Shown here piece after piece: positions 35,702-49,500 of a DNA stretch of 64,000 bases; position 1 is the stretch's first letter, and each line of letters begins with the position of its first letter. A program made the translations under genes and the position numbers. The notes beneath the pieces are model-generated. The model did not search any database. It was not told where the DNA came from and saw only the letters and a program-made list of their open reading frames with translations. The DNA comes from Nymphaea colorata. Lineage: Eukaryota > Streptophyta > Magnoliopsida > Nymphaeales > Nymphaeaceae. The stretch spans positions 14,595,151 to 14,659,150 of the forward strand of contig NC_045143.1 of NCBI RefSeq assembly GCF_008831285.2, written 5' to 3'.

Positions 35702-36110
35702 AGCCATTTGGTCTTTGTTCAATCACGACCGCTTGATGCATTACATCGGATGGTGTGCTGTGAGAGGTGGAGGATCTCTCCATCCAAACCGGAACAGAAA
35801 AATCCACAAACCTTTTACAGATACATATACATGGTCATCTATGTCACATGGGTACGGGTACGGGTGCCGGTACGGGTACGGGTACGGACCATTTTCAAAA
35901 AACTTGGGTACGGGGGTACGGCCGTACACACACACATATATATGTCAAAAAATGCAGAAAAATAACATATTCGCACATATCTATATCAAAAATTACACAA
36001 TCAGAATAACATATTGTCATATTCATAAATACATTCTCATTCTCCTCAGTCTCATAATTAACTTTCAAAATACATACAAAATACATCAGCTTTGTTGATT
36101 TTCATTCTCC

Positions 36111-36212
36111 TCACTCCTCAGTTGCATCATCAAGATTAGAAGGAACAACAGGTTCTGTAAGATCCATATTAAGAGCATGCAAATCATGTTCTCCTTCAAC
36201 ATAAAACAACTA
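36111..36212 (-). pseudogene. Possible terminal exon remnant inside the hAT-like element
   Basis: On the minus strand, after a TAG acceptor-like site (CTTTGCGTAG), an open run reads FYVEGEHDLHALNMDLTEPV, then VPSNLDDATEE and a stop. The acidic C-terminal end and its position near one end of the element suggest what is left of a transposase, but no catalytic motif remains and no family match could be checked. Confidence 0.35.
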
Positions 36213-36374
36213 CGCAAAGAAGATGGACTCATTGAGAATCAACTACGCAAACAAAAAACAAGAGATAATAGTGAAAGAACAGAAACAATACAACGCCCAA
36301 CGGTCGTCGCCGGAGGTGAAGGTAGGGGCAGAACCGATGAAAATGAACTAAAACATGATAAAAACAAAAATATA

Positions 36375-36580
36375 CCGCCGCCGTTCGCCTCCTACCGTCG
36401 CCGATCAGTCGCCGTTCAACTGTCTTCACCTTTCGTCGCCGGTCGCCGCCCCTGCCTGTCGCCGGCCGTCGCACGATGAGAGGAAACGAAACCCGTCGCT
36501 GTTCGCCTCCTACCGTCGCCGTTCAACTGCCTTCGCCTTCACCATCGCCGGCCGTCACACGATGAGAGGAAACGAAACCC
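36375..36580 (+). repeat. GC-rich ~90-bp tandem duplication in the hAT-like element
   Basis: GTTCGCCTCCTACCGTCGCC occurs twice (about 36383 and 36500). Both copies go on to GTTCAACTG, CGCCGGCCGTC and CGATGAGAGGAAACGAAACC. It contrasts sharply with the AT-rich surroundings. Confidence 0.85.
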
Positions 36581-36876
36581 TTAAAACGAAAACATGTTTT
36601 AAGGGTTTCGAGCTTTTTTTTTTTAACGTTATAATCGTTTAAAACTTTAAAATCTAAAAATCGTTAAAATAAAAAAAAAACACATTTGGACTCGGACAAA
36701 GTTGACCGTACCCAAAAAAAGGTCAAAAATGACCTCCGGTGCGTTGACCGTACCCGGTACGGTCAACGCACAAAAAAGGCGTACCCAACCCCGTACCCGT
36801 ACCGGTACCCGTGTCGTACCGGTACCATACGGGTACTCCTCCTCTGGAGGAGTACCCGTGTGACATAGATGGTCAT

Positions 36877-38046
36877 ACATAAAGCTTTTTATATTTTCAT
36901 TGTTCAGAGGGCAAAGTTCTATGATGTTAAGAACAATTTGGCACACAACTAACAAAAAAAGAAGTAATAAACTAACTTAATTAATGGAAAGTTAGCTGAT
37001 AGTATAATATTTTTAAACAAATTAAGGTTAAATTTGGCAATACTTTCAAGTGGTTGTGCAGCAATATTGCAGCACGTTGTTGCTTTAGAGCTTAGACCTT
37101 AGCTCTTTATATTTATCTTGGTCTGTGGGATGTATTCATAAGAAATTTCTTAGAAAAAAAAATTCTAAAATTTTGAAAATTCTTATTTGTTCGGATTTTC
37201 CTGGGAAAATTAAATTTTCCTGAAAATACTCCAATAAGGTTTGGGAAAGAAAGAACTAAGACTGTACTTATGTCTATGGTACATTGATATCATCCTAAAT
37301 GTATCATCAAAATTATATGTATCTGTAATAAAACAACTTGAAGCATGCTCTTTGATGTAACTTGAAGCATGCTCAATGTCAAACAATTTCCTCCACAACA
37401 TTTATTTGTGGAAGTTTTGATTTTTGCTGTAAATTTTTTGCTTACAGATCACAAAAAAAGACTAGCTATCCGGATATCCTAACACAACGTTCACATGCGC
37501 ATGTTGGGAACATTTGTGATTTGTGAGGATGAGAGTAGAAGAAGAGCCATCATAATGGAGATGCGTTGCCACCATGTGTTTCATATCATATGTAGCTTCA
37601 AAGTACTTGTCCTTGCCCAGTTTGTTGTCACTGACTGATTAATTGATTTTTGCCTTTTCACTATTACTATTATTCTGTTGTTGTTTTTTCCTGTTTCTCC
37701 ATGCATGTTGAATAGAAGTGAAGGACCCAAAAGACAAATTTGTGTGGTAGTACACTAATGTCAGATCATCAAATGAGCAATTGCTAATTGGAATTCAGGC
37801 CCTCAAATATATAGAAAACTACCAATGAAAATTTTATATTAGAAAATCAAGACAAATATATTTTGATAAAAACTTCATTCTAAATGATCATATTTCTTAT
37901 GTTCTAATGGTGGTCTCTCTTTCTCTCTCTCTATTGTGTACCTTAAAAGAGCACTTGGTTTGAACAATACATTGTTCCAATAACACTCTGTTCCTGCAAA
38001 TGGGTGTTGCTCACTAAACACCGGATAGAAGACCATTGAGGACACG
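36877..38046. other. No gene recognised
   Basis: AT-rich non-coding sequence; a short direct repeat AACTTGAAGCATGCTC occurs near 37336 and 37359. Confidence 0.6.
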
Positions 38047-38520
38047 ATGTTATTCTGTCAACGAGAAAAAAAAAAGGCATTCTTAATCGGAACACCCTAC
38101 CCCTTGGAATGCAAGGCTCAAAATCAAAAGCTTGAAGCTGTGAAATCCTTGTCTGAAAAAATCAAAACCTCTCTCGCAACTCTCTGCTCTCCCTCATATT
38201 ATCGCTCGCTGCCAGAGATCTGCTCATCTCCTCTACAGATCTGTGCCTCTCCACCACAGATAACCATTTCCCTCTCATATCACATTTGTGCTGTGAATAT
38301 CTGCCATCTTCTTTTTCTTCTTCCTCTTCATCGGTGGCCTTTTCTATAGGATTTTTGATGGGTGGCCCTTATGCAGGTTTTTTGGCGGGCGGCCTTTATG
38401 CAGGATTTTCAGCATCAGAAGACATGGGAATCCCTAACCTAAGATTTTTCACTCCAAGAATTTCATCCTCACCTTCCCGTTTACATCTTTCTCTCTCCGA
38501 TTTACTAACTTTCTGAACAG
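38047..38520 (+). other. CT-rich transcribed-looking segment with small open frames
   Basis: Pyrimidine-rich sequence with a 100-codon frame (38047-38349) and an overlapping 76-codon frame (38286-38516). The latter contains GGPYAGFLAGGLYAGFSASE, which comes from a 24-bp tandem duplication near 38360-38410. No protein family was recognised. It could be a 5' UTR or first exon, but no downstream exon was found. Confidence 0.25.
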
Positions 38521-40560
38521 AGTGGTGATCGTGACCATTATATGGGCTGGGTTTATGAGAAATTTTAGCGTTTTTTGCTGTTTCATCATTATTATCATTA
38601 TTTTCTTCTTTTTCTTCCACTTCTTCAATTGGTGTATAGTCAAACTTTCTTCTTTCTTCTTTCGTTTTTCTAGGTATTACTGGAGAACCTGTTGAAAAGA
38701 ATTACTCTCTCGCTTTTTTTTTTGTTTCACTGTGTAGATTCAAGGTTGAGTTTTGAGTGAATTTGTAGAGTGAAGTGCATAGGATGTATCCCCTTTTTTC
38801 TAAAACCGTCTTGGAGCTCCGTTTCTCCCCTTTTAGGGGTTTGGGAGCTAGTGAGGTTTTCATTTTTCTTTTAACATATTTGATTTATCTTATTCACATC
38901 TTTAGAGTTTCTTCATTGGTGGTTCTTGCTGGGTATTTGGTGCTTTTTGCCTTTAGACATTGTACAATAATGACTACTGATTCTCATCAAGTAGACTGGA
39001 CGCAAGTACTCTTCTCATCATAATAGATGTGATCAAGCAAAGATCCAAACATTCTGTAAAATGAGTTTTAAGTCGAGAGTAGGAGAACCAAACCTCAACA
39101 GGGGTTCAAAATGAGTTTTAAGTTTGAGAGTAGAAGTAACCTCAACGGGGCCTGCAAACCTGTTCACCAAGTTTTTAGCTTTCTCTCTCATTTCCATAAC
39201 TTCTTTTTCCATCACACAAGATTCCAGTTACTGCCCTCACTGTCTTCCCATGCTTCACCAATTCTTCCATCCAACAAATCTCATGATGTGTTGGTTACCA
39301 ACTGGGATGGCAGCCAGATGGACTAGCAGCTCCTCATTGATAATAATTAAGAATGTCTTTGAAGCGATTACCATTGATATTGTTACTTTAGTTTTTTTTC
39401 TTCTAATACACCTATTACGTAGGAAATGTTTGCATGGACAATTACAAAATTTACTACAAGATTTAAACAAACAACTGTTTCCCAAGTATCATGTTTTACT
39501 TCTGTAAGCGACCCATGCATTGTTTCTTCAATCATCATGCTTAGACCTCTTTTTTGACAAGAATTGAGCTACGACTAGCATTAAAGAGCTTGGCATAATA
39601 AACAATTTTTTTTTCTCATCTATTCAAATATGTTTTAGATTTTTTTTTTAATTCACTGGAGATAAGGTGAAGCATTAAAGAACTTGGAGCATTAATGTAC
39701 TAGTTTCTTTTTTTACTTTAAGAGAATTGGTAGCTGTGGCACTGGAGAGCTCAAAGCATTGACCAAGTTTTCCTTGATTTACTATGGTACATAGTCAATG
39801 CATGTTAACTAAGTTTCTTCATTTTTTTGATGACGATGATTGATAATAAAGACTAAATCATGATGAGTTCATATTAGGTATTTTGAAGAAAAGTGAGATT
39901 CTGTATGTAGTTGATGGATAGTGTATTGAACATTGGAGATGCATAACGAGGAGTGGACATAGGGTTTGCTAGGGCTCAGGGAGGCTTGTAGTCACAAGTT
40001 AACAATATATACTCTTATTGATGTAAAGAAATGCTTGAAAGAGTGGGTCCTTAGATAACCACCAACCCTCTCCCATCCACTCTTTCTGCATAATTCTGGC
40101 TACGGCTGCGTATATGAGTCAAGAAACTTGAGATAGACTTGACCTCAACTCATATAAGATTTGCAATTGAGCTTGACTTAATGTGCAGGCAGTCACTAAT
40201 GAGCATCATCAATATCTTCATGAGAAAAGAAACCTCTTGGACATGTTCTCTATAAACTTCTCAATGGAATTTATTTTGGGGGTAAAAGAGATGTTTTATT
40301 TAGCACAATAGATGCCAGATTGTAGGATTAGGAAAATATATGCAAAAAAGGAGAAAAAAAACCTCAAAAGCTTTAGTGTGAAGTTTGAGAGCTTGAAAAG
40401 GCCTTCTTTTAATAAGTTTTAATAATAGCAATTATAGTAATATTCAATCTTTGTTTTAGTAAAATTGTCACGTTTCTTGATTCGTGCAAGGAACATTGGA
40501 AGATAAGCTCTAAAAGTATTGCATGTTTAGGCTCGCCATGTCTCATTGAGTTTAGACTCA
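38521..40560. other. No gene recognised
   Basis: AT-rich sequence. A ~50-bp direct duplication lies at about 39059 and 39112 (AAAATGAGTTTTAAGT, then GAGAGTAG and ACCTCAAC). The 127-codon frame at 39124 has no recognisable signature. Confidence 0.5.
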
Positions 40561-43500
40561 TCAAAAAATCATAATTGGTCACTTCATCTTACAATATACT
40601 GAAATAAATTGTGCTTACAAGGATGTGTAAATACTCAAAAAAATTAAATGCGGCAACGACCTTGTGTGGACTGACTTACAATAAAAATACATTTACTAAG
40701 AGGTGATAAGCAGTCGGACAAAAAATCATGCGATAACATAACTGCGTGATTCATTTTACGATACGCTCAAATAAATTCATGTTTGTAAAGACACGATAAG
40801 CACAAAAAATCGTGCAATGACGCAACCGCATAATTTGTTTTGCAATACACTCAAGTAAAATCGTGTCTACATGGACACAATCAGCAGTTGAAGAAATTAA
40901 ATGCGACAATGACACTATATAGATTGATTTTATGATAAAAAAATATTTACTAAGACACAATAAATAGTGAGATAAAACAAATAACGATAAGGCAACAATA
41001 TGATTAGTTTTATGATACATTCAAATAAAATCCTGTTTACAAGGATGCGATAAGTACTTGGAAAAATTAAATGCAATGACAACACTATATGAACTGATTT
41101 TATGATAAAAAGGCGTTTACTAAGATACGATTTGCAATTAGACAAAACAAATCATAATAACACAACTACACAATTCATTTTACGATACACTCAAATAAAA
41201 TCATGTTTTCAAGGCTGTGATAATAACTAAAAGAAAATGCCACAACAACAACGTATGAATTGGTTTTATGATAAAAAAACATTTACCAAGAGGTAAAATA
41301 CAATAAAACAAAATAGATTACTATAACACAACTATAGGATTTGTTTTATGATATACACAAATAAAATCGGGTTTACAAGGATGCAATAAGCACTCGATAA
41401 AATTAAATGTGACAATGACATTGTTTGGACTGCTTTTACGATAAAAAGGCATTTACTTAGAAGTAATAAATAGTTAGACAAAATAATTGCAATAACGCAA
41501 CTGCTGGATTCATTTTATGACACACTCAAATAAGATCAAGTTTACATGTACGTGATAAGAACAAAAAATCATGTGATGACACAACTGCGGTATTCGTTTT
41601 ACGATAAACTCAAATAAAATCACATTTATGAGGAGACGATAAGCATTCAAAAAAATAAGATGCACAAGGATATTGTTTGGACTGGCTTGACAATAAAAAT
41701 TCGTTTACTAAGAGGCAATAAGTAGTCAGACAAAACAGATATCCACAAAGCAATAGCAGGATTCAATTTACGAAACACTCAAATAAGATTTTGTTCAAAA
41801 GGACGCGATGAGCACATGAAAAAATTAAATACGACAACGACGATATATGGAATGGTTTTATGATAATAAGACATTTAGTAAGGGTCGATAAGCATTCTGA
41901 CAAAACAGTTTGCAATAATGCAACTGTAGTATTCATTTTATGATACACTCAAATAGAATAGTATTGCAAGGACATGATAGGTACTCAAAAAAATTAAATG
42001 CGACAACGACACTGGATGGACTACTTTTACGATAAAAATGTATTTACTAAAAGGCGATAAGCAGTTGGACAAAACAGATTGTGATAATGCAAACACATTA
42101 TTTGTTTTACGACACACTCAAATAAAAAATGTGTTTATAAGGAAGAGATAAGAACAAAAAATCATGTGATAATGCAACTGTAGGATTCATTTTATGATAC
42201 ACTCAAGTAAAATCATATTTACAAGAAAGCGATAAACACTCAAAAAAATTAAATACGACAATGACATTATATGGATTGTTTTGATGATAAAATGGAGTCG
42301 CATCTATGTAAATACAATTTTATTTGAGTGTATCATGAAACGAATCCTGTAGATGCATTATTGCAATCTGTTTTGTGCGACTACTTATCGCCTTTTAGTA
42401 AATGTCTTTTTATCATAAAACCATTCCATATAATATCATTGTCACATTTAATTTTTATGAATGCTTCTCGCATCCATGTCCATACGATTATACTTGAGTG
42501 TATCGTATGCCTTTTTGCCATAATACCAGTCCATACAGTGTGGTCATCACATTTAATTTTTCTAGGTGCTTACTATATCCTTCTAGGCATGATTTTATAT
42601 GAGTGTTTCATAAAACGAATCTTGTAGTTATGCTATCACAATATGTTTTGTCATACTACTTATCGGATCCCAACAAACACATTTTTATCGTAAAAATAGC
42701 ACATGCATTGTCTTTGTTGCATTTAATTTTTCTAATTGTTATTCCGTCCTTGTAAACACAATTTTATTATAGTGTATCATAAAAAGAATCCTACAACTAC
42801 GTTATTAGATGATTTTTTTGTTTTTTGAGTCCTTTTTAATACAATTTTATTTGAGTGTATTGTAAAATGAATCGTGTCGTTGCGTTATCGCAATTTGTTT
42901 TGTTTGGCTACTTAATCAATCTTAGTAAACATCTTTTTTATTTTAAAACGAGTCTGTATAGTGTCTTTGTCACATTTATTTTTTGCGAGTGCTTATCGCA
43001 TTCTTGTAAACAAGATTTTACATAAGTGTATCGTAAAATAAATCATTTAGTTGCATTATCTCATGATTTTTTGTGTTTATTCCATTCTTGTAAACATGAT
43101 TTTATTTGAGTTATCGAAAAACAAATTTTGCAGTTGTGTTATCGTAATCTGTTTTATCTAACTGCTTGTCACCTCTTAGGAAGCACAATTTTATCGTAAA
43201 ATCAGTCCATACAATGTCGTTATTGCATTCATTTTTTTAGATAGAACATCATATCCTTGTAAACTTGATTTTGTTTAGTGTACTGTAAAAGGAACCCTAC
43301 AATTGTGTTATCGCAAAATGTTTTGTCCAACTGCATATTGCCACTTGGTAAACCTCTTTTTATCATATAATCATTCCATACACTTTTGTTGTCACATTTA
43401 ATTTTTTGAAGTGCTTATTGTATCCTTGTAAACACAATTTTATTTGAGTGTATCGTAAAACAAATACTGCACTTATGTTATAACAATCTGTTTGGTCCAA

Positions 43501-46500
43501 CTATAAATCTTTTCTTAGTGAATGCCCTTTTATCATAAAACCAGTCCACTTAGTGTCATTGTCAATTCAAACTGTGTTTTTTTTAGGATCCGTTGTGATA
43601 ATGAGAGAAATTTTTGCATATCCACTAGAATCTTTTTTTTTAGTGTTTATCGCGTCTACATAAACATGATCTTATTTGAATATATCGTAAAATGAATCCT
43701 GCAAATGTGTTATTGTATGATTTTTTGTGCTTATCGCGTCCTTGTTATCACGATTTGATTTTGGTGAACCATAAAATTATTCTTGTAGTTGTGTTATCAC
43801 AAACTATTTTGTCTAACTACTTATCGCTTATTAGTAAATGTCTTTTTATCATAAAACCAATTCATACAACGTTGTTGTCACATTTCATTTTTTCAAGTGC
43901 TTAACGCCTCCTTGTAAACATGATTTTACATAAGTGTATCGTAAAACAAATCATATAGCTTGCATTACCACAATCTATTATGTTTGACTGCTTATCACCT
44001 CTTAGTGTCTTTTTATTGTAAAACCAGTCGATACAATGTCATTGTCTAATTTAATTTTGTCTGGATGTATTGTAAAACAAATCCTCCAACTGTGTTATTG
44101 CATGAGTTTTTGTGCTTATCGCATAAACATGATTTTAATTGAGTGAATCATGGAATGAATCATGCTATTGCGTTACCTTCAATCCATTTTGTCCGACTAC
44201 TCATCGCTTTTTAGTGAATGCTTTTTTATCGCAAAACCAATCCATATAATGTTGTTATCGCACTTAATTTTTTCAAGTGCTTATCACGCCCTTGCAAACA
44301 CATTTTTATTTGAGTATATTGTAAAATAAATCATGCATTTGTTTTGTCTGACTGCTTATCACATTTTAGTAAACACCTTTTATCGTAAAACTAGTATATA
44401 CATTGTCGTTGTCACATTTAATTTTTCTGAGTGCTTACCGTGTCCTTGTAAACTTGTTTTATTAGAGTGTAACATAAAAGGAATCCAATTGTTATGTTTT
44501 TGCATTATATTTTGTTCAACTGCTTATTGCCTCTTAGTAAACTCCTTTTTATCGTAAAATCACTCCATATTGAGTCGTTAGTGTGTAATTTTTCTGTGTG
44601 CTTAACGCATCCTTATAAACACGATTTTATTTGAGTGTACCGTAAAACAAATTCTACAGATGCATTTTCACGATATGTTTTGTTTATCTACTTATCACTT
44701 CTTAGTAAACACTTTTTCATTGTAAAACCAATCCATACAAGGTTGTCGTCGCATTCAATTTTTTTTAGTGCTTATCACATCCTAGAAAACTTGATCTTAT
44801 TTGAGTGCATCATAAAATGAATCCTATAGTTACGTATTGACAATATGTTTTGTTTGATGGCTCATCACCTCTTGGTAAATCTCATTTTATCATAAAACCA
44901 GTTCATATAGTGTTATTGTCGCATTAAATTTTTTAAGTGTTTATTATGTCCTTATAAACATAATTTTACTTGAATGTACCGTAAAATGAATCCAGCATTT
45001 ACGTTGTTGCAAAATTTTTTATGCTTATCGCATCCTTGTAAACACGATTTTATTTTGGTGAATCGTAAAATGATTCCTGTAGTTGTGTTATCGCAATTTG
45101 TTTTGTACGACTATTTATTGCTTATTAGTAAACACTTTTTTATTGTAAAATCAGTTCGTATAGTATTGTTCTCACATTTAATTTTTTCTAGTGCCTATCA
45201 CCTCCTTGTAAACAGTATTATTTTACTTGATTGTATCATAAAACGAATCCTATAATATGTGTTATCGCAATTTGTTATGTTTTACTTGAGTGTATCAAAT
45301 AAGAATCGTATTTACATGCCCAAGATAAGCACTCAAAAAAATCAACACTATAAGGACTTGTTTGATGACAAAAAGGTTATTACCAAGTGGTGATAAGCTG
45401 TTAGACAAAAAATCATGTGATAACGCAATGGCAAGATTTGTTTTATGATACACTCAAATATAATCATGTTTAAATGTCCATTATAAGCACTATGATGACA
45501 CAATTGCATTATTTGTTTTACGATACACTCAAAGAATAATGTTTACAAGGACACGATAAGCGCTTGAAAAAATTAAATGCGAAAACAACACTGTATGGAT
45601 TGGTTTTACAATAAAGAGATGTTTACAAAGAGGCGATAAATAGTCAGATAAACAGATTGTGATAATGGAACTACAGGTTTCATTTGATGATACACTCAAA
45701 TAAAATCGACTTTATAAAATTACGATAAGGACATGAAAAAATTAAATGAAACAACAACACTGTATGGATTGGTTTTACGACAAATAGATGTTTACTAAAT
45801 AGTCAGACATAATAGATTACGATAACACAACTGCAAGTGTCGTTTTATGATACAGTCAAATAAAATCATGTTTACAAGGATGCAGTAAGCACAAAAAAAC
45901 ATGTGATGACTTGACTACATGATTTGTTTTACGAAACACTCAAGTGAAATCGTTTGTTTTCAAGACTATATTAAGCAGTCAAAAAAAGTAAATGTGACAA
46001 TGACACTGTGTAGAATAATTTTACGATAAAAAGACATATTAATAAGATATGATAAGCAGTCAAACATAACATATTGTGATAACTCAATTTCTGGATTCAT
46101 TTTTTCATGCACTCAAATAAAATCGTGATTACATGGACACGTTAAACACTTAGAAAAATGAAATGGGACAACGACACTATAAAGACTGTTTTAGAATTAA
46201 ATGGCATTTACAAAGAGTTGATAAGCATTCAGACAAAATAGATTACAAAGACCAACTGCAGTATTTATTTAATGATACACTAAAATAAAATCAACTTTAC
46301 ATGGATGTCATAAGCACTTAGAAAAATGAAATGTGACAATGAACTCTATCGACTAGTTTTACAATAAAAAGACATTTAATAAAAGGCAACAAGCAGTCAG
46401 ACAAAATAGCTTATGAGACACTCAAATAAAGATGTGTTTACAATGACATAATAGTCCCTCAAAAAAATTAAATGCAACAATGACACTATAAGAACTAGTT

Positions 46501-49500
46501 TTATAATAAAAACGCATTTACTAAGAGGTGATAAGCAGTCAAACAAAATTTCATGCAATAACACAACAGTTGGATTTGCTTTGAGAAACGCATTTACAAG
46601 TCCATGATAAGCACTTGAATAAAGTAAATTTGACGACGACACTGTAAGGACTAGTTTTACGATCAAAATGAATTACTAGGAGGTGATAAGTAGTCAGACA
46701 AAAAATTGTGCTATAACACATCAACATGATTCGTTTTACAATACACCCAAATAAAATTGTGTTTACAAGCCCACGTTAAGCACTTTGAAAAATCAAATGT
46801 GACAAAGACACTATATGGACTGGTTCTAACAATAAAAAGGTGATTACCAAGATGCAATGAGCAGTTAGAGAAAACATATTACGATAACTCAACTATTGGA
46901 TCCATTTTTTGATACACGCGAATAAAATCGTGATTACATGGACACGTTAAACACTTGGAAAAATTGAATGTGACAATGACACTATATGTACTGGTAGTAG
47001 AATAAAAAGTTGTTTGCAAAGAGGCGATAAACATTAAGTCAAAACAAATTATGACAATGTAAATGTAGGATTCGTTTAACGATACACTCGAATAAAGTCG
47101 AGTTTACATGATGCGATAAACACCTAGAAAAATGAAATGCAACAATGAATTGTATCGACTAATTTGATGATAAAAGGGCATTTTATAAAAGGCAATAAAT
47201 AGTTAGACAAATAGATTGTGATATGCTCAAATAAAGACGTGTTTACAAGGATACGATAGTCCCTTGAAAAAATTAAATGAGACAACCACATTGTAAGATC
47301 TTGTTTGATAATAAAAATGCATTTTCTAAGAGGTAATAAGTAGTCGGACAAAAAATCACCCACGATAATTAAATGCGATGATGACATTATAAGGACTTGT
47401 CTTATGTTAAAAAGGTGTTTACTAGGATGTGAAAAGCTGTATGACAAAAAATCATGCTATGACACATCAACAGGATTCATTTATGATAAATAAATTTGTG
47501 TTTACAACACTTGAAGAAATTAAATGTGACAATGACAATATATGGACTAGTTTTATGCTAAAAAAGTGATTACTAAGAGGCAATGAGCAGTCAGACAGAA
47601 CAAATTGTGATGGCGCAACTACACGACTCATTTTAAGAAACACTAAAATAAAATCATGTTTGCAAGGACGCGATTAGAACTAGAAAACATTAAATGCGAC
47701 AATGACACTGTATGGACTTGTTTTATGATAAAAAAAATGTTAACTAAGAGGCAATAAGTAGTCGAACAAAACAAATTGCGATGATGCAATTGTTGAATTC
47801 ATTTTACGATACACTCAAATAACATCTTGTTTACAACGACGCGATAAGAAATCAAAAAAATTAAATGCGACAATGATATTGTATGGACTGGTTTTGTGAT
47901 AAAAATTACTAAGAGGCGATAACTAGTCCGACGAAACAAATTGCATTACCTTAACTACAAGATTCATTTTCCGATACACTCAAATAAAAAGGCATTTACA
48001 AGGACGTGATAAACACTCAAAAAAATTAAATGCGACAACAACACTATAAGGACTGGTTTTAAGATAAAAAAGCATTTACTAAGAGGCGATAAGTACACTA
48101 GAAAAAAATTGCATGATAACAAAACAGTAGGATTTATTTTACAACAAAGTGAAAAACACAAGGAAAAATTATATGTGACAATATATGGGCTAGTTTTGCG
48201 ATAACACAACTAGGGAATTCGTTTTATAATACACTCAAATAAAATCATATTTACAAAGCCTAGTCAAGTGCCAAAAATCATCTAGTAACACAACTGTTGG
48301 ATTTGTTTTATGATACGCTCAAGTAAAATCATGTTTACAAGGACGTGCTTAGCACTTAGAAAACTTAAATGTGACAACGACAATGTATGGACTGGTTTTA
48401 CTAGAAAAAGGCATTCACTAAGAGGCCATAAGCAGTCGAACAAAACAAATTGCGATAACGCAACTCTAGGATTGGTTTTGGGATACACTCAATGAAATAG
48501 TATTTACAAAGACGCAAAAAGCAATTGGAAAAATCAAATGCAACAAGGACACTCTTTGGACTAGTTTCACGATAAAAAGACACTTATTAGGAGTAGAAAA
48601 ATAGTTAGAAGAAAATCATAAGATAACACAACTGTAGTATTCTTCTTATGATATACTCAAATAAAATCGTGTTTACATGGACGCAATAAGCACTCAAAAA
48701 ATATTAAATGTGACAATGACAGTGTATGGACTAGTTTTATGATAAAAAGGCATTTACAAAGAGGCGATAAGCAATCAGAAAAAACAGATTGCAATAACGC
48801 AACTATAGGATTCGTTTTATGATACACTCAAATAAAATAGTGTTTACAAGGACAAGATAGGCACTCGAAAAAATTAAATGTGACAATGACATTGTACGGA
48901 CTTGATTTACAATAAAAAGGTGTTTACTAACAAAATAGATTGCAAAAATGCAATTGTAGGATTCGTTTTACGATATACTCAAATAAAATAGTTTTTACAA
49001 GGGCATGATGAGGACTCAAAAAAATTCAATACGACAATGACACTATAAGGATTGTTTTTATGATAAAAATGTGTTTACTAAGAAGAAATAAACATTCATG
49101 CAAAATAGATTGCAATAACACAACTACATGATTCATTTTACGAAATGCTGTAAAAAATCATGTTTTCAAGGACGAGATAAGCACTAAAAGAAAATTGAAT
49201 ATGACAACACTTATTGGATAGGTTTGATGACAAAAAGGCAGGAATAAGAGGCAATAAGCTCTCAAACAAAACAGATTGATAATGCATCAACATGACTCAT
49301 TTTACGATATACTCAAATAAAATCATTTTTACAAGGACGTGATAATCACTCATAAAAATTGAATGTGACAATGACATTGTATGGACTGGTTTTTTTTTAT
49401 AAAAAGGCATTCACTATGAGGAGATGAGTAGCCTGACCAAACAAATTATAATAACTCAACTCCAAGATTCATTTTACGATACATTTAAATAAAATCGGGT

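Larger units (their letters stand above)
35839..36868 (-). mobile_element. Non-autonomous hAT-like DNA transposon
   Basis: Terminal inverted repeats begin CTATGTCACATGGGTACGGG on the left and, inverted from the right, CTATGTCACACGGGTACTCC. Both then run into degenerate GGTACGGGTACC-type subterminal repeats. The element is bracketed by a perfect 8-bp duplication, ATGGTCAT (35831-35838 and 36869-36876). An 8-bp duplication is the hallmark of hAT elements, although the terminus does not start with the usual CA. The interior has a ~90-bp tandem duplication rich in CGCC (36375-36580, each copy ending in CGATGAGAGGAAACGAAACC) and a minus-strand frame that could be a residual last exon. No full transposase was found. 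Total ~1030 bp. Confidence 0.8.

Noticed and set aside
36177-36642. Arg/Pro-rich frames in the GC-rich part of the hAT-like element
   Set aside because: Produced by CGCC-type tandem duplication; several overlapping frames on both strands, no domain.
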